Shown here: positions 11,474-23,300 of the stretch, piece by piece
How positions within the stretch are numbered: position 1 is the first letter of the stretch
How the letters are laid out: each line of letters begins with the position of its first letter
NCBI RefSeq assembly: GCF_000143415.4
Contig: NW_003314292.1
Location: 1,253,666-1,317,665 of the forward strand
Origin: Selaginella moellendorffii
Taxonomy: Eukaryota > Streptophyta > Lycopodiopsida > Selaginellales > Selaginellaceae
DNA length: 64,000 nt
Direction of reading: 5' to 3'
Notes under the pieces: generated by a model
Seen by the model: the letters and a program-made list of their open reading frames with translations, nothing else
Told to the model about the DNA's origin: nothing
The model's database searches: none
Translations under genes and position numbers: made by a program

Positions 11474-12690
11474 TCAAACACCTTCTGACCGTCACCGACA
11501 AAAAAATGACTAATGGAATTAGTCACCTTTGCTATTCTGGGTGTCACCTAGCTTACAAAAGATGATATACTACTTGCAAATGAAATAAAGAGAGAAGCTA
11601 CAGGCCCCAACCCTTTTAAGAAAACAAACTAAACTTGTCAATAAAGTTTAAATAAACTATTGTAAATAGGCAGTTAGAGTAGTTTACATAGTCACACCCT
11701 TTTTAACAGAATAAAGAACATTGAAAAGAGGTAGGTGATGCGATTAGTCAACAGTAGCTACCTCATAACTAAATATTTTACTATGTACATAAAGTGCTAA
11801 AGCCAATCTACCTATACTAGCCCAAACCCAAAAATCAATAGATAACTATCAAATTAGTTAATCTGAATAGATCTTGGTTAACAATACTAAAGAACTTAAG
11901 TTGCTTAAATAAACATTAGGAATATCCAATCAATATCTCAAACCTAAAATACTAATCTAGAGTAAACCACAAGGAACATGTGGTAATACAGAAAGCCAAA
12001 AGTTATCAAGATAATAATTAACCATCATGAAAGATCATCAATCATTTCATCACTAGAGAGATGCATAATTATCATTAAAGGAATAATCCACCATCCTGAA
12101 AAACTACCTCTACCATTGGTGGTTTACTGTAGAATAACCACAAAGTGAAACTTTAACCCTCCCCATACCACATGCCACATGCCACGTGTCCAAGGACAAT
12201 GGAGTAGAACCCAAGTTTCAGGGTTTTGAGTTGCTAAACGAAGGGACGGAGCCAAACTCTTGAGCATAGAGCCTAGGAGTGAAGGAAGCAAAGTACAAAA
12301 CGACTCTTGAACGTACAGCCCAAGGAGCGAAGGAACAATAACATAGAAATAGTCCTAAAGTATCTAACATCTCAATGCTAGAACTAACATGCAAAACAGA
12401 GCCAAATTCAGTCTTGTGTTATTTCAACATACCAATTGCCTAAAGCAAAGATATACATACTCTACTAGCTAGCATGGTATAGAGTTTAGGCTTAGACCCA
12501 AGCCAAATATAGAATAAGGACAAAGGTGCAAGCAAGAGTTAGACTATGTATTAGGTTGGTCAGCCACCCACTATCCCTATCCCTACTATACATTTGGAAC
12601 CCCCTACAATCTTTGAAGGCACTGGAGGAGCTGTTGTCTCACAGGATTTGGGACACCATTGTCCCCTACATTTGTATGCTCTGGTACAAT
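11474..12690. other. Intergenic spacer between the two LARDs
   Basis: This is AT-rich sequence with no credible gene. There is an imperfect 32-base direct repeat at about 12250 and 12301 (CTCTTGA..., ...GTGAAGGAA / ...GCGAAGGAA). A short patch at 12571-12607 resembles chromovirus LTR sequence at about 4661-4695. Confidence 0.6.
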
Positions 12691-12695
12691 TTTTG
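12691..12695. repeat. LARD-2 target-site duplication, left copy (TTTTG)
   Basis: TTTTG immediately precedes the LTR start TGTAAACGAC at 12696 and is repeated exactly after the other LTR at 20380-20384. A 5-bp duplication is standard for Ty3/gypsy-type integrases. Confidence 0.93.
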
Positions 12696-14515
12696 TGTAA
12701 ACGACTAAATTTTCCATTCTACTTTAGTCACTTAACCACACCTCTGAACACTTGGAGGAGTCTCATTCACAACCTCCATTAGTCCAATTCAGGACTTGGG
12801 ACTTGCTAGCCCCAAGAATGGCATCCATGCCACTCAACACTTGCACCTGGTCCAAGTGCTCCACGTGTCCGGTCCCAAGACCGACACCTAAAGGTACCAC
12901 TGACATCTCGGCCCGTTACGCTAAGGCCATGCCCATTCACCTTTGCTACACTAGTGGTCCAATACCACTTGCATCACCATCCCGTCTCTCCAAGACTGGG
13001 CCATCTGTCCACAAGTGGTCATCCTAGATCCACTCCTTAGCATCCTTAGGATGCCCACAGACCTGGGGAATTGCCTTCCCCAAAGTCCCTTTGTCAGTTC
13101 CTACCAAGTCCCTTTCTGCCCCTGGCCGTGTTTGCCAACACTGTCACTGGATCGAGGCCCACAGGCCCGACCCCTAAGTCCCATGGTCCTCTGGGACTTC
13201 CTCACCACACGACTGTGTCCTTGGTCACTACCCCAGAGGACTTCTCCTCTTCCTTTCCACAGTCTAGGCCTTTGGGACAACATTTCGGAACACTGTGGCC
13301 TCACGCGAGCCACTTGGGTACTCTCCCCGCCTTTCGCCTTTAGGTGCTCTAGCCATGGGCTTAGAGCGAGGTTCTGTTGAGCCACGCCTGGTATCCAAGT
13401 AGGTAGTGCCACCCACACTTGGACTGGGAGCATCGGCCAGTCAATCTCCCGGGGCAACTAAAGCCGGCTCTTGAACACTTCACCAAGCTACCCCGCTTGT
13501 CGGTCCGTGTTCACTCTAGTTTTGGAATTCCCAGTGGTCAGTTCATCACCCAACACTGGGTTTGGCCTTCCTGGGCCAAACTGGCCTTTCCTGGCCAAAC
13601 TGGCTCCACTGCAATCCTCCCCCCTTACTATACTTTTGGAGCTCACCAAACCCCCTAGGGTCTGGGAGACGAACGCTTTGGGCTTTCACCCTCTCAGACT
13701 CAAACTCGGACTCGGACTCGGACTCGGACTCAGACTCGGACTCAGACTCGGACTCGGGCTCGGGCTCGGTCTCAGCCTTGGCCTCGGTCTTGGTCTCGGT
13801 CCCAGTCTCGGTCCCAATCTCGGTCTCGGTCTCGGTCCCGGTCTCGGTCTCGGTCTCGACCTCGAACTCCATCTCAGGTCCTTCTCGGACTCCATCTCGA
13901 ACTCCATCTCGGGCTCCGTCTCGGTCCATCTCGGGCTCCATCTCGGACTCCATCTCGGACTCCGTCTCGGTCCATCTCGGACTCCATCTGGGGTCCATCT
14001 CGGACTCCGTCTCGGTCCATCTCGGGTCCATCTCGGACTCCGTCTCGGTCCATCTCGGACTCCATCTCGGTCCACCTCGGACTCCATCTCGGACTCCATC
14101 TCGGGTCCATCTCGGACTCCATCTCGGACTCCACTTCGGACTCCATATCAGACTCCACTTCGGGTCCATCTCGAACTCCATATCGGACTCCATCTCGGAC
14201 CCCACTTCGGACTCCATATCGGACTCCACTTCGGGTCCATCTCGGACTCCAACTAGGGTCCGTCTCGGACTCCATCTCGGATACTTCCACGTGTCATGTG
14301 TTGGTCCTTTTTGGGTCCCTTTTTGGAGCCTCGCTTATTGCTCGCTTCGTGCTTGTTCCTCGAGCACTTTGTTCAGAGTTCCACTCCCACTCTCGACCTT
14401 TCAAGTCGGAGCTTTTAGTCCAAACGTGTTACGCTCGTTTGGCTTTCACTTCGGCCACTACCACGTGGCACCATTTCCAGCTCCACTTTGGGGTCTAGGG
14501 ATTTTGTGTCTCACA
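12696..14515 (-). repeat. LARD-2 3' LTR (1820 bp)
   Basis: On + coordinates it runs TGTAAACGACTAAA...TTGTGTCTCACA; on the element sense strand it starts TGTGAGACACAAAA and ends GTCGTTTACA. Immediately inside (14516-14530) the element sense strand reads ATAGGTGGTGGAGT, a plausible polypurine tract. The long open frames on both strands at 13471-14578 come from the hexamer array and are not genes. Confidence 0.92.
13696..14285. repeat. Hexamer/dodecamer tandem array in LARD-2 3' LTR
   Basis: About 590 bp of degenerate tandem units: GGACTC hexamers first (13696-13860), then dodecamer-like ATCTCGGACTCC and GTCTCGGTCC units. The period is a multiple of three with no stop codons, so several frames stay open on both strands and give (SD)n, (GL)n, (ES)n or (SPRW)n-like peptides. 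The array sits in the element's U3 half, where promoter elements would normally lie. Confidence 0.9.
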
Positions 14516-15679
14516 ACTCCACCACCTATAGACGAAGTTCGATGTCCTCATCGAATGGTAAACCATTTTATAAAGTAACACCCGCATGTGTTACCATTTC
14601 CATCTTTGGCACCTAACCAATATTTGTCAATGGTTTGACATTGAAGGCTCACCATGCCTTGCCCATCCTCTAAGGAGGATAGTCTCTCCAACTTAGAGAC
14701 TCACTTGACCACCTGGGGTGGGTTGCTCCTTTTTATTGGTTCAGTTCTTGCTAAACCCGTTAGAGACACCCTCTCTAACTCAATTCCACTACTCATTCTT
14801 GAGTAGTCACAGATCCCATTGATCTACCTTTGCACATTCGAACGTTTACTTTTGACTTCTTGAAGTCAATTTCCTAGGTGTCTCCGACACCTTGCCTTGC
14901 ACATTTTATGCAACTCCATTTCCCCCCCTAAGAAGTTCTCTACTCGAGGGCACCCTCATCAACTTTTCTATTTTTGTGCCACCATTGGCATTATGTTCCA
15001 TTTATCATTATTTGTGCTAGGGCTGTCCACGGCCCTATCTTTTGGCTCCTTAGTTGCTCCCTCACTTGGAGCCTTTTCTTTGCCAAATTGGAGCACTTGG
15101 GAATCCGTCCTTGGAAGTCCACTTCTTTTTCCGCAATCCGTTAGCATCAAACACATTAGTGTTCCTTGGCTAACTTTGCCACTTGGATTTTATCCAATGG
15201 ATTCCACGGCCCTATCTTGGGCACTCGTCTTTTATTCCTATCCTTGGATTGTTGCACCAAGTAACATAGGATCATTACCTCCCTCTTGGAGGTATTCTTT
15301 TGGTTCCATAGCAAAGGATCTGCTTTGCCCAGACTAGGGTGTTCACCCCTAGTAAGTCTCCCCAACTGTTCTAGGCTCTCTACCTAGCCCAACCTTGTGA
15401 CCCTCCCATGGGCCTGTCTCTGGAGACTATTTTCTTGAACTCATAATACCATTGTATTGTAGTAGTTCATTTCCCTTAGGTGTCCTTCCCACTTAGTCAC
15501 CTTGACCAAGCCACACCTTTATCAATAGTTCAAATCAACACTTTGAACTAAGAATCATATTCCTTAACCCAAACAAAGACCTTGTCCTTATTTAGCCATA
15601 AGATCACCTAGTGATCTCATCTTGACCCCTTAATAGGTCTACCAATAGGAATTAGGTCTTCCAGACCTTACTAAGTTGT

Positions 15680-16040
15680 TGACTATGACCCCGGGGGCAT
15701 CCCCCACACTTGGCGGTGCGCCCAAGCTAGCCCTTCCGGCCAAGGATCCATAGCAACTGAGACTGGGTGTCCCCATCTCATTCACCACGTCCTTGGTGCC
15801 CTTTGCACCAAAGTGTTCAAGTTAGATATGCCGAGCTTTCACTCTAAGCAATCTAACCGTGCATCACGACTCTGAGGCATCCCTCGCTTGGCGGTGTGCC
15901 CAAACCAGTCTCCACACTGAGAGTCCATGACCACCGAAAAATGAGTGTCCTCATATTCCAAACCATCACCACGCCCTAGTGAGTTAGGACTCGAACCCAA
16001 GCACTAGAGGGTCGGGACTCGAACCCAACCTCCGTATATG
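15680..16040 (-). repeat. Internal duplicated module with paired B-box-like motifs in LARD-2
   Basis: A module beginning CCCCGGGGGCATCCCCC...TTGGCGGTG occurs at about 15690 and again, diverged, at about 15868; a third copy is in the chromovirus tail at about 5148. On the minus strand the perfect pol III B-box GGTTCGAGTCC occurs at 15987-15997 and 16015-16025, 28 bases apart. I see no matching A-box or cloverleaf, so these are tRNA-like fragments rather than tRNA genes. Confidence 0.6.
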
Positions 16041-18517
16041 CATCTACGGATGGCATCACCCAGGATGCCTGGCGTGACTCCCCACGCCGATGCACCAACT
16101 TATACTCAAAGCGCGCTACAGATCACAGCTTAGGAACCTAGTTCCTCCACATTGCCAAGTCCTCTCACTTGACAAGTCTGTGATCATGCATGGACTCCTC
16201 CATGCTTGGCCCCATGGCCCACCCTTTTTGAAGTTATCACCTTCAACTAGGGTATTTGTTCACTGTAATATGGTTCCTGCACAAGCGTGAAAGCCCTTGA
16301 TCATCGACTTTCGTTCAAAGCCCTTTCTTTGAACACTCGGGAACTACTTCCCTAACCTTGATAGCCTTGCCTCATGGCAAGCTTCAAGACCACGCTTCTG
16401 CTGCACCACTCTGATTTCGCGCGTGCTTTGAACCATTTACACTTGGCCTTTCTAGGTACTAAGCTACCTAGAATCATCTTTGGGAACCTTGAAGGAACCT
16501 TGTCCCTTAGCTTGCTAAGGCCTCCCTTTTTGCAAGCTTTCCAATTACCATATAGTCTAACATGGACAATTCCATATTTTAGACTCTCCATGGCATCACG
16601 GTTGCTAGCGGCAACACCCTTGAGCCCCCACTTGATTCTCCACTCCCAGCTGGCATAACTACCTTTGGTTATGCCCTTCGATTCCTATGGTTTGGTTCTA
16701 TCCCCTTACTATTTGCTTTTGGCTTCACACCTTTCCTTCGGTCATTCTCCTCCCGATTAGGAGGATAGTTTTGCACTTTCTATCATGCCTTAGCAAGTAT
16801 TCTTAGGAACGAACCTACCCGATAGCTTAGGGAGTGGTTCCTCAATCCAGGTATGCTCACCCTATAATCCCACACACCGGGATTACGTTGTTGGTTATGG
16901 GCCCTTACATGCCCATTGCTAGCCTTGCCAAAATTCCATTTTTGGCTTTGTCCAATTCGAGTAGATAGTCTTCTCCTGTCTCCGCCACCTTGGACATTTG
17001 GATAGCACCTTCTATCCATCATTCATTAGGGACTTAGTCCCTTGGGCCTTATCTATTGCCCTCGCGACATCAAACACCACCTCCTGGTGTTCTAGAGTGT
17101 TCGGGTGTCCCAATGACGGCTTCCTTGACAATGAGTATTTCCTTTCATGACATTGACTTACTATATCGCAACATAAGCAACTTATCCCCCGTAAGGGTAT
17201 ATCCAACTTCCTTATGCCATTAAGAAGGCTTGGGTAGCTACCTTCTACCCGTTTAACCAATTATTTTGCACCTCTTGCTTAGTTGCCTCATAGTTGTCAA
17301 GTCCTACAACTCATTGCTGGTGCTTCCACACCTCCATCATTATCTGGGTCACCACACTCCAACTGCATGCTCTGCAGCTTAGGCTATGCCATTCCCATTT
17401 CCATTGGGATTCCTTTGGCAAGGGGTTCTCATGAACCCACCAACATAGCCTCAAGGTATCACACCTTGGCACATTTGGTGTCTCCACACCATCGGCTCCA
17501 CGTGCTTACCTCTATGACACTTCTTCTTTGTGTCTAAGTCTTTGCCAAGACCAATATAGTTGTTCCTCATGCTAACTATCCGTTAGCACCACACCATAGA
17601 GTTTGCACCCAAATCTGGGCCAAAGTTGCTTTCTTCTGGGAATATCTTTCCCACAACTTTAGTATGGCACATTCTGCCATTGATGAGATACCCTCTATTC
17701 TCATCCTTGAATCCTATGATCCCCCCCATCCTTTGTGGGGTACCACACACTTCAGTCCAAATGCTTCCATCAGTCCTTTAGGACCATTCCTTGACTCTAC
17801 TTGAGTCATCCAGCAGTTTTGGACTTGGTTAATCCACAGACCCGTAAGGTCCTACTTGTCGGGCACTAGCTCACTGGAATACACTTCTTGCATTCATGTT
17901 CTCACTCACAAGGATTATTTTCACAAGTGTTACTCTGACACTTGATTTTGTTCTCTGGGGCAACCTTTGCCCCTTAGGACTACTTGTCCATGTGATGAAA
18001 ATACCAACTCATCTCTAAGTACACCCCCCAATTCCTTGGGTTTTTCCAACATTTATTAAAGGTAGCCCCGACTACCATTTCAAGGACTTGGGTCCTCTTC
18101 TGTATTTGACCTCCCATGGTCATTACTTTTGGTCTCACATTCATGAGCACCAACCTCAACTATGTGAGGATAATCTTGTGACTCCTTTATTGTTTTGGAG
18201 TCTTTATCTTTCCCGTGATCCCAACTATAGTTGTTTACCACAACTACATTAGCCAATTTGCTAAGTTAAACGCTCGTCTGGATCACATCCTCAACTCTCC
18301 GAGGAAAACCACATACTGTTCCCAAGATCCCAAAGTCGTTCCATTATTGGCCCTTTTCTATCCACCACATCGTGCCCAAGTTCACGCATGAACTTGAGTG
18401 GAGAGCCATGTCCTCTCGACATGCTACTCCTCAAAGATAGGCCCACTTCTAGGACCTTTCGATGCCAACATCAATGGTGATATACTTGAGCACCAATAAA
18501 AGTCGGACTAAGGAACA

Positions 18518-18530
18518 GCTCTGATACCAA
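18518..18530 (-). promoter_or_regulatory. LARD-2 primer binding site (initiator tRNA-Met)
   Basis: The minus strand reads TTGGTATCAGAGC, containing the canonical plant LTR-element site TGGTATCAGAGC complementary to the 3' end of initiator tRNA-Met. It lies two bases from the LTR end (18533). Confidence 0.92.
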
Positions 18531-18532
18531 GT

Positions 18533-20379
18533 TGTAAACGACTAAATTTTCCATTCTACTTTAGTCACTTAACCGCACCTCCGAACACTTGGAGGAGTCT
18601 CATTCACAACCTCCATCAGTCCAATTCAGGACTTGGGACTTGCTAGCCCCAAGAATGGCATCCATGCCACTCAACACTTGCACCTGGTCCAAGTGCTCCA
18701 CGTGTCCGGTCCCAAGACCGACACCCAAAGGTACCACTGACATCTCGGCCCGTTACGCTAAGGCCATGCCCATTCACCTTTGCTACACTAGTGGTCTAAT
18801 ACCACTTGCATCACCATCCCATCTCTCCAAGACTGGGCCAAGTGGTCATCTTAGATCCACTCCTTAGCATCCTTAGAATGCCTACAGACCTGGGGAATTG
18901 TCTTCCCCAAAGTCCCTTTGTCAGTTCCTACCAAGTCCCTTTCTGCCCCTGGCCGTGTTTGCCAACACTGCCACTGGATTGAGGCCCACAGGCCTGACCC
19001 CTAAGTCCCATGGTCCTCTGGGACTTCCTCACCACACGACTGTGTCCTTGGTCACTACCCCAGAGGACTGCTCCTCTTCCTTTCCATAGTTTAGGCCTTT
19101 GGGACAACATTTCGGAACACCGTGGCCTCACGCGAGCCACCTGGGTACTCTCCCTGCCTTTCGCCTTTAGGTGCTCTAGCCATGGGCTTAGAGCGAGGTT
19201 CCGTTAAGCCACGCCTAGTATCCAAGTAGGTAGTGCCACCCACACTTGGACTGGGAGCATCGGCCAGTCGATCTCCCGGGGGAACTAAAGCCGGCTCTTG
19301 AACACTTCACCAAGCTACCCCACTTGTCGGTCCGTGTTCACTCTAGTTTTGGACTTCCCAGTGGTCAGTTCATCACCCAACACTGGGTCTGGCCTTCCTG
19401 GGCCAAACTGGCCTTTCCTGGCCAAACTGGCTCCACTGCAATCCTCCCCCCTTACTATACTTTTGGAGCTCACCAAACCCCCCAGGGTCTGGGAGACGAA
19501 TGCTTTGGGCTTTCACCCTCTCAGACTCGAACTCGGACTCGGACTCGGACTTGGACTCGGACTCGGACTCGGGCTCGGGCTCGGTCTCAGCCTTGGCCTC
19601 GGTCTTGGTCTCGGTCCCAGTCTCGGTCCCGGTCTCGGTCTCGGTCTCGGTCCTAGTCTCGGTCTCGGTCTCGACCTCAAACTCCATCTCAGGTCCTTCT
19701 CGGACTCCATCTCGAACTCCATCTCGGGCTCCGTCTCGGTCCATCTCGGGCTCCATCTCGGACTCCATCTCGGACTCCGTCTCGGACTCCATCTCGGACT
19801 CCGTCTCGGTCCATCTCGGACTCCATCTCGGGTCCATCTCGGACTCCGTCTCGGTCCATCTCGGACTCCATCTCTGGTCCATCTCGGACTCCATCTCGGT
19901 CCACCTCGGACTCCATCTCGGACTCCATCTCGGGTCCATCTCGGACTCCATCTCGGACTCCATCTCGGGTCCATCTCGGACTCCATCTCGGACTCCACTT
20001 CGGACTCCATATCGGACTCCACTTTGGGTCCATCTCGGACTCCATATCGGACTCCATCTCGGACCCCACTTCGGACTCCATATCGGACTCCACTTCGGGT
20101 CCATCTCGGACTCCAACTAGGGTCCGTCTCGGACTCCATCTCGGATACTTCCACGTGTCATGTGTTGGTCCTTTTTGGGTCCCTTTTTGGAGCCTCGCTT
20201 ATTGCTCGCTTCGTGCTTGTTCCTCGAGCACTTTGTTCGGAGTTCCACTCCCACTCTCGACCTTTCAAGTCGGAGCTTTTAGTCCAAACGTGTTACGCTC
20301 GTTTGGCTTTCACTTCGGCCACTACCACGTGGCACCATTTCCAGCTCCACTTTGGGGCCTAGGGATTTTGTGTCTCACA
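18533..20379 (-). repeat. LARD-2 5' LTR (1847 bp)
   Basis: It is the direct repeat of 12696-14515 and has the hexamer/dodecamer array at about 19520-20147, again open in several frames on both strands. It is slightly longer than the 3' LTR because of array copy number. As the element's 5' LTR it would carry the promoter, reading leftward. Confidence 0.92.
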
Positions 20380-20384
20380 TTTTG
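20380..20384. repeat. LARD-2 target-site duplication, right copy (TTTTG)
   Basis: TTTTG directly follows the LTR terminus CTCACA at 20379 and equals 12691-12695. Confidence 0.93.
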
Positions 20385-23300
20385 AACCTGAAAAACTCTA
20401 CATTTCCAGTGGCAAATTACTAATCCAAACCTGAGAAACCAGCTGCAAAAACTCCTGTTGTGCAGCCATGATATTACTCGGGATCATCACAAAAAATTAC
20501 TAAATATGGAATGGCATTAGATTACAAATTTGGACACGGGAATAACACCATCATGTTTAAGACAAGCCCTACATTCTATAAATATGTCTAACTTGGAAAT
20601 CTAAACACTTTCCATAAATAGCCATAGGACCAAACGGGACCAATATATAGAGTATAATAGCGAGAGTTTCTTGGCAAACATAATAAGCTATCATATAGCG
20701 AATATTGAGGGACTAAGCTCAATATTATGGGGGTTCCCAACACTAGTAAGTGTAAGCTAGCAAATTGAGTTTCTTTAACCAGGTTAAGGATGCTTAACTA
20801 ATAGCACTTAAGAATTCCGTCCTTATGCACGTACACACGTGAAAACCAACTCAAAGTATAGCTTTCAGTTGCTAATGTGCCTCACTCACGAGCCCAAGCG
20901 CAACTCATGCAAATGGAACACCTCAAATCCATCCTATGAGCCCAAGAGCAAGCTGACATCATAAAGTACGAGGTAACAAAATCCATACCCAAGGAACAAT
21001 ACCAACCTCCTGCAGTCATGGCAGTAAAGAAAAAATATCCAAAAGGATTTGCCAATAAGTAATTTTTGATACCCGTAATTACATTTGTAACAAATATCCC
21101 TCTCCTCTTAAGATACATATACATTTTCCATCCAACTCTAAATTTTTGTGATCCTTTTGTTACTCTTAGACTCCATAATAATTAATGCCCTTTAGTCCAG
21201 CTAGTTCAATAGATTTTGCTCTCATTTGCTCCTACTTTACTACCTACTATAGGGAATGGTTCCCTTCAACTCTACTCTATAGAGAAATTCACCTTACTAG
21301 TTATAATTCCTTAATTCTTAATATAAGGGTATCACTTTATTTTCTTGCCAACCATTTCATCACAACACCATATGCCAACACTCCTTAAGCCACATATCCC
21401 TTAGATCCTCAAAGGGCCTCCACCCTAAATCCATTCTTCTATCTGCCATATATATTTTGGAAAAACCTCATGGTGAAAAGGTGGACAAAATTATTTCGAT
21501 AGTACAACTGCCACCACCTAAGATGCCTATATCATCATCTGTTTTTTTTATCTATATGCGTTGCAATCACACAGTCTTGTTCATAGATTTCACTTGTTTA
21601 CTCTTGTAAGGAATCTTTATCTCTGAAGAACATTTCTAAGCTCAAACTCCATTACCTATATGATGGTTTAGACATATAATTTTTAGAGAGTGTTTTTCTC
21701 TATAGTCTCTCCTTAACCCCTACATACTCTAATTTATTACCATTCTTAGTCCTATTTTGACCATAAGCCCCCTTGGCAATCTTGTGGAAAAGTTTTTTAT
21801 TTTTTTTTTATTTTACCACTCACCTGCTCATATTTTATAACCTCTTTTTGCAAATGCAACTTAAGGAGCTTCTTCTTCTTCCTTTATAAGACTTTATAGC
21901 CACTATAAGGTATTATATATACTTGAATGTTTGAATTTCTCCCTTTGACCATCCTTTGTGATTGCTTGAGGCACATATGTCAAGTTTTTGGATGCTAGAA
22001 AGGCCCCAATTTGGGCATTCCTGGATCAAATCTTAATTCAAATCACCTTGAATCTTAAAGCCCAAGATCACGTGTAGTGATGCATGTTGCTTTTGAGCTT
22101 ATACAGAATGCAACTGTAAATCTTCTTTTTCGGTTCCATACTACTAGTTTTGACCTTCTACTCATAACAATATTAGTAAATGAATTATTCTATCATTAAG
22201 GGTAGTCACTTACATTTAGATTGTCAAGTGTTTAACCCTGATTTTGCCACCATTTTACAGAGGGCCACCATCTGGTGGTCCATCTTGATAAACTCAACCT
22301 TAATCCTCTAACTGGGGTTCATGATCAGACCCTTGGACCTCTTCTTGCAACTTTTCAACTACAACATCCTCCTTAACTTCCTTCTGATCTATTGATTCTA
22401 TAATCTTGCTTGCCTTGGGAATCTTCAAGTTCAAATTTGGCCGCCTAAACTCCACATTTACCTCCTAAGGTAAATATCTTTTTCTGCAGCATTCCACACA
22501 CTTCTTTTCTCAAATCCCACCTTTGGCCTTGTAGAAGGATGTATGGTAATCATAAAGCATGATGTGTTGGTGTCCTAGAAGTGTTTAGTTTGGTTATTTC
22601 TTATATGTAGAATTTTAACGACTTTGCATGGTTGCTTGCTGCCCTTTTATCATTCTGTGTAGGTCTGGAGGCTTCAACCACTCTACCACAAACTCACTGT
22701 TAATGGCATTAAGTGAGGCTGCATAAATTCAAGTATAATCAACTCACTTAATAGCTAAAAGACTAATCAATTGAGCTGGGAGCCTTGATTCCTTGTTGTG
22801 TTGCACAGGAATAATCTTGCATAAGGGAGGATGATGAAGTGCATTTGGAGGGAAAGGGACCACTTAAGGCCATTGTGTTTCTATTGGTCAGCTACAAGCC
22901 ATCATAGGATGGAGGCTCCAAGGCACAATTGCCCTGAACTCCCCCACTATCACACACTTTTGCAAGAAAAAAACCAAAACACTCTTCTATTGATTAGATT
23001 TACTGAAGGTTCTTAAGAACACTTTTAGATTCAAGATCACTTTTTCATAATTATTGTGTTGCCACTAGCTGACTATGGGATGCTCTCAGAAGCTCAAAGG
23101 CACCATGTTGCCTTCAAGATTATTATCCTAGAGCTATTGTAATCTACATGAATATTGTTAAACACTATTAAACGTTTTAATAAGAAAGGCATAACCCTGT
23201 TCTAATTGTAAGCCTAAATTGGACTTGTCGTAGGAATATCCCAATTGATTTATACACTTTTGTTTACTAATCAAGATTGGCATTCAAGGTTATAAGTAAT

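Larger units (their letters stand above)
12696..20379 (-). mobile_element. LARD-2: complete non-autonomous LTR retrotransposon (7684 bp)
   Basis: Two direct LTRs (12696-14515 and 18533-20379) flank a 4.0-kb interior (14516-18532). The element is bounded by a perfect TTTTG duplication. The primer binding site lies next to the right LTR on the minus strand, so the element reads right to left and 18533-20379 is its 5' LTR. The LTRs differ only at scattered bases plus copy-number changes in the hexamer array, so insertion is fairly recent. The interior has no gag, protease, RT or integrase, only short unconvincing frames. It must therefore depend on another element's proteins. Shared modules with the chromovirus at 3957-10542 make that family the likely donor. 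Confidence 0.93.

Noticed and set aside
13471-14578. Long open frames on both strands (up to 338 aa) in the LARD-2 left LTR
   Set aside because: They are produced by stop-free hexamer and dodecamer repeats, give only low-complexity peptides, and are open in several overlapping frames at once.
15987-16025. tRNA genes read from the B-box motifs
   Set aside because: No A-box at correct spacing, no acceptor stem and no cloverleaf could be found.
19298-20362. A 354-aa + strand frame in the LARD-2 right LTR
   Set aside because: It is the same repeat artefact as in the left LTR, and its flanks are LTR sequence shared with non-coding copies.
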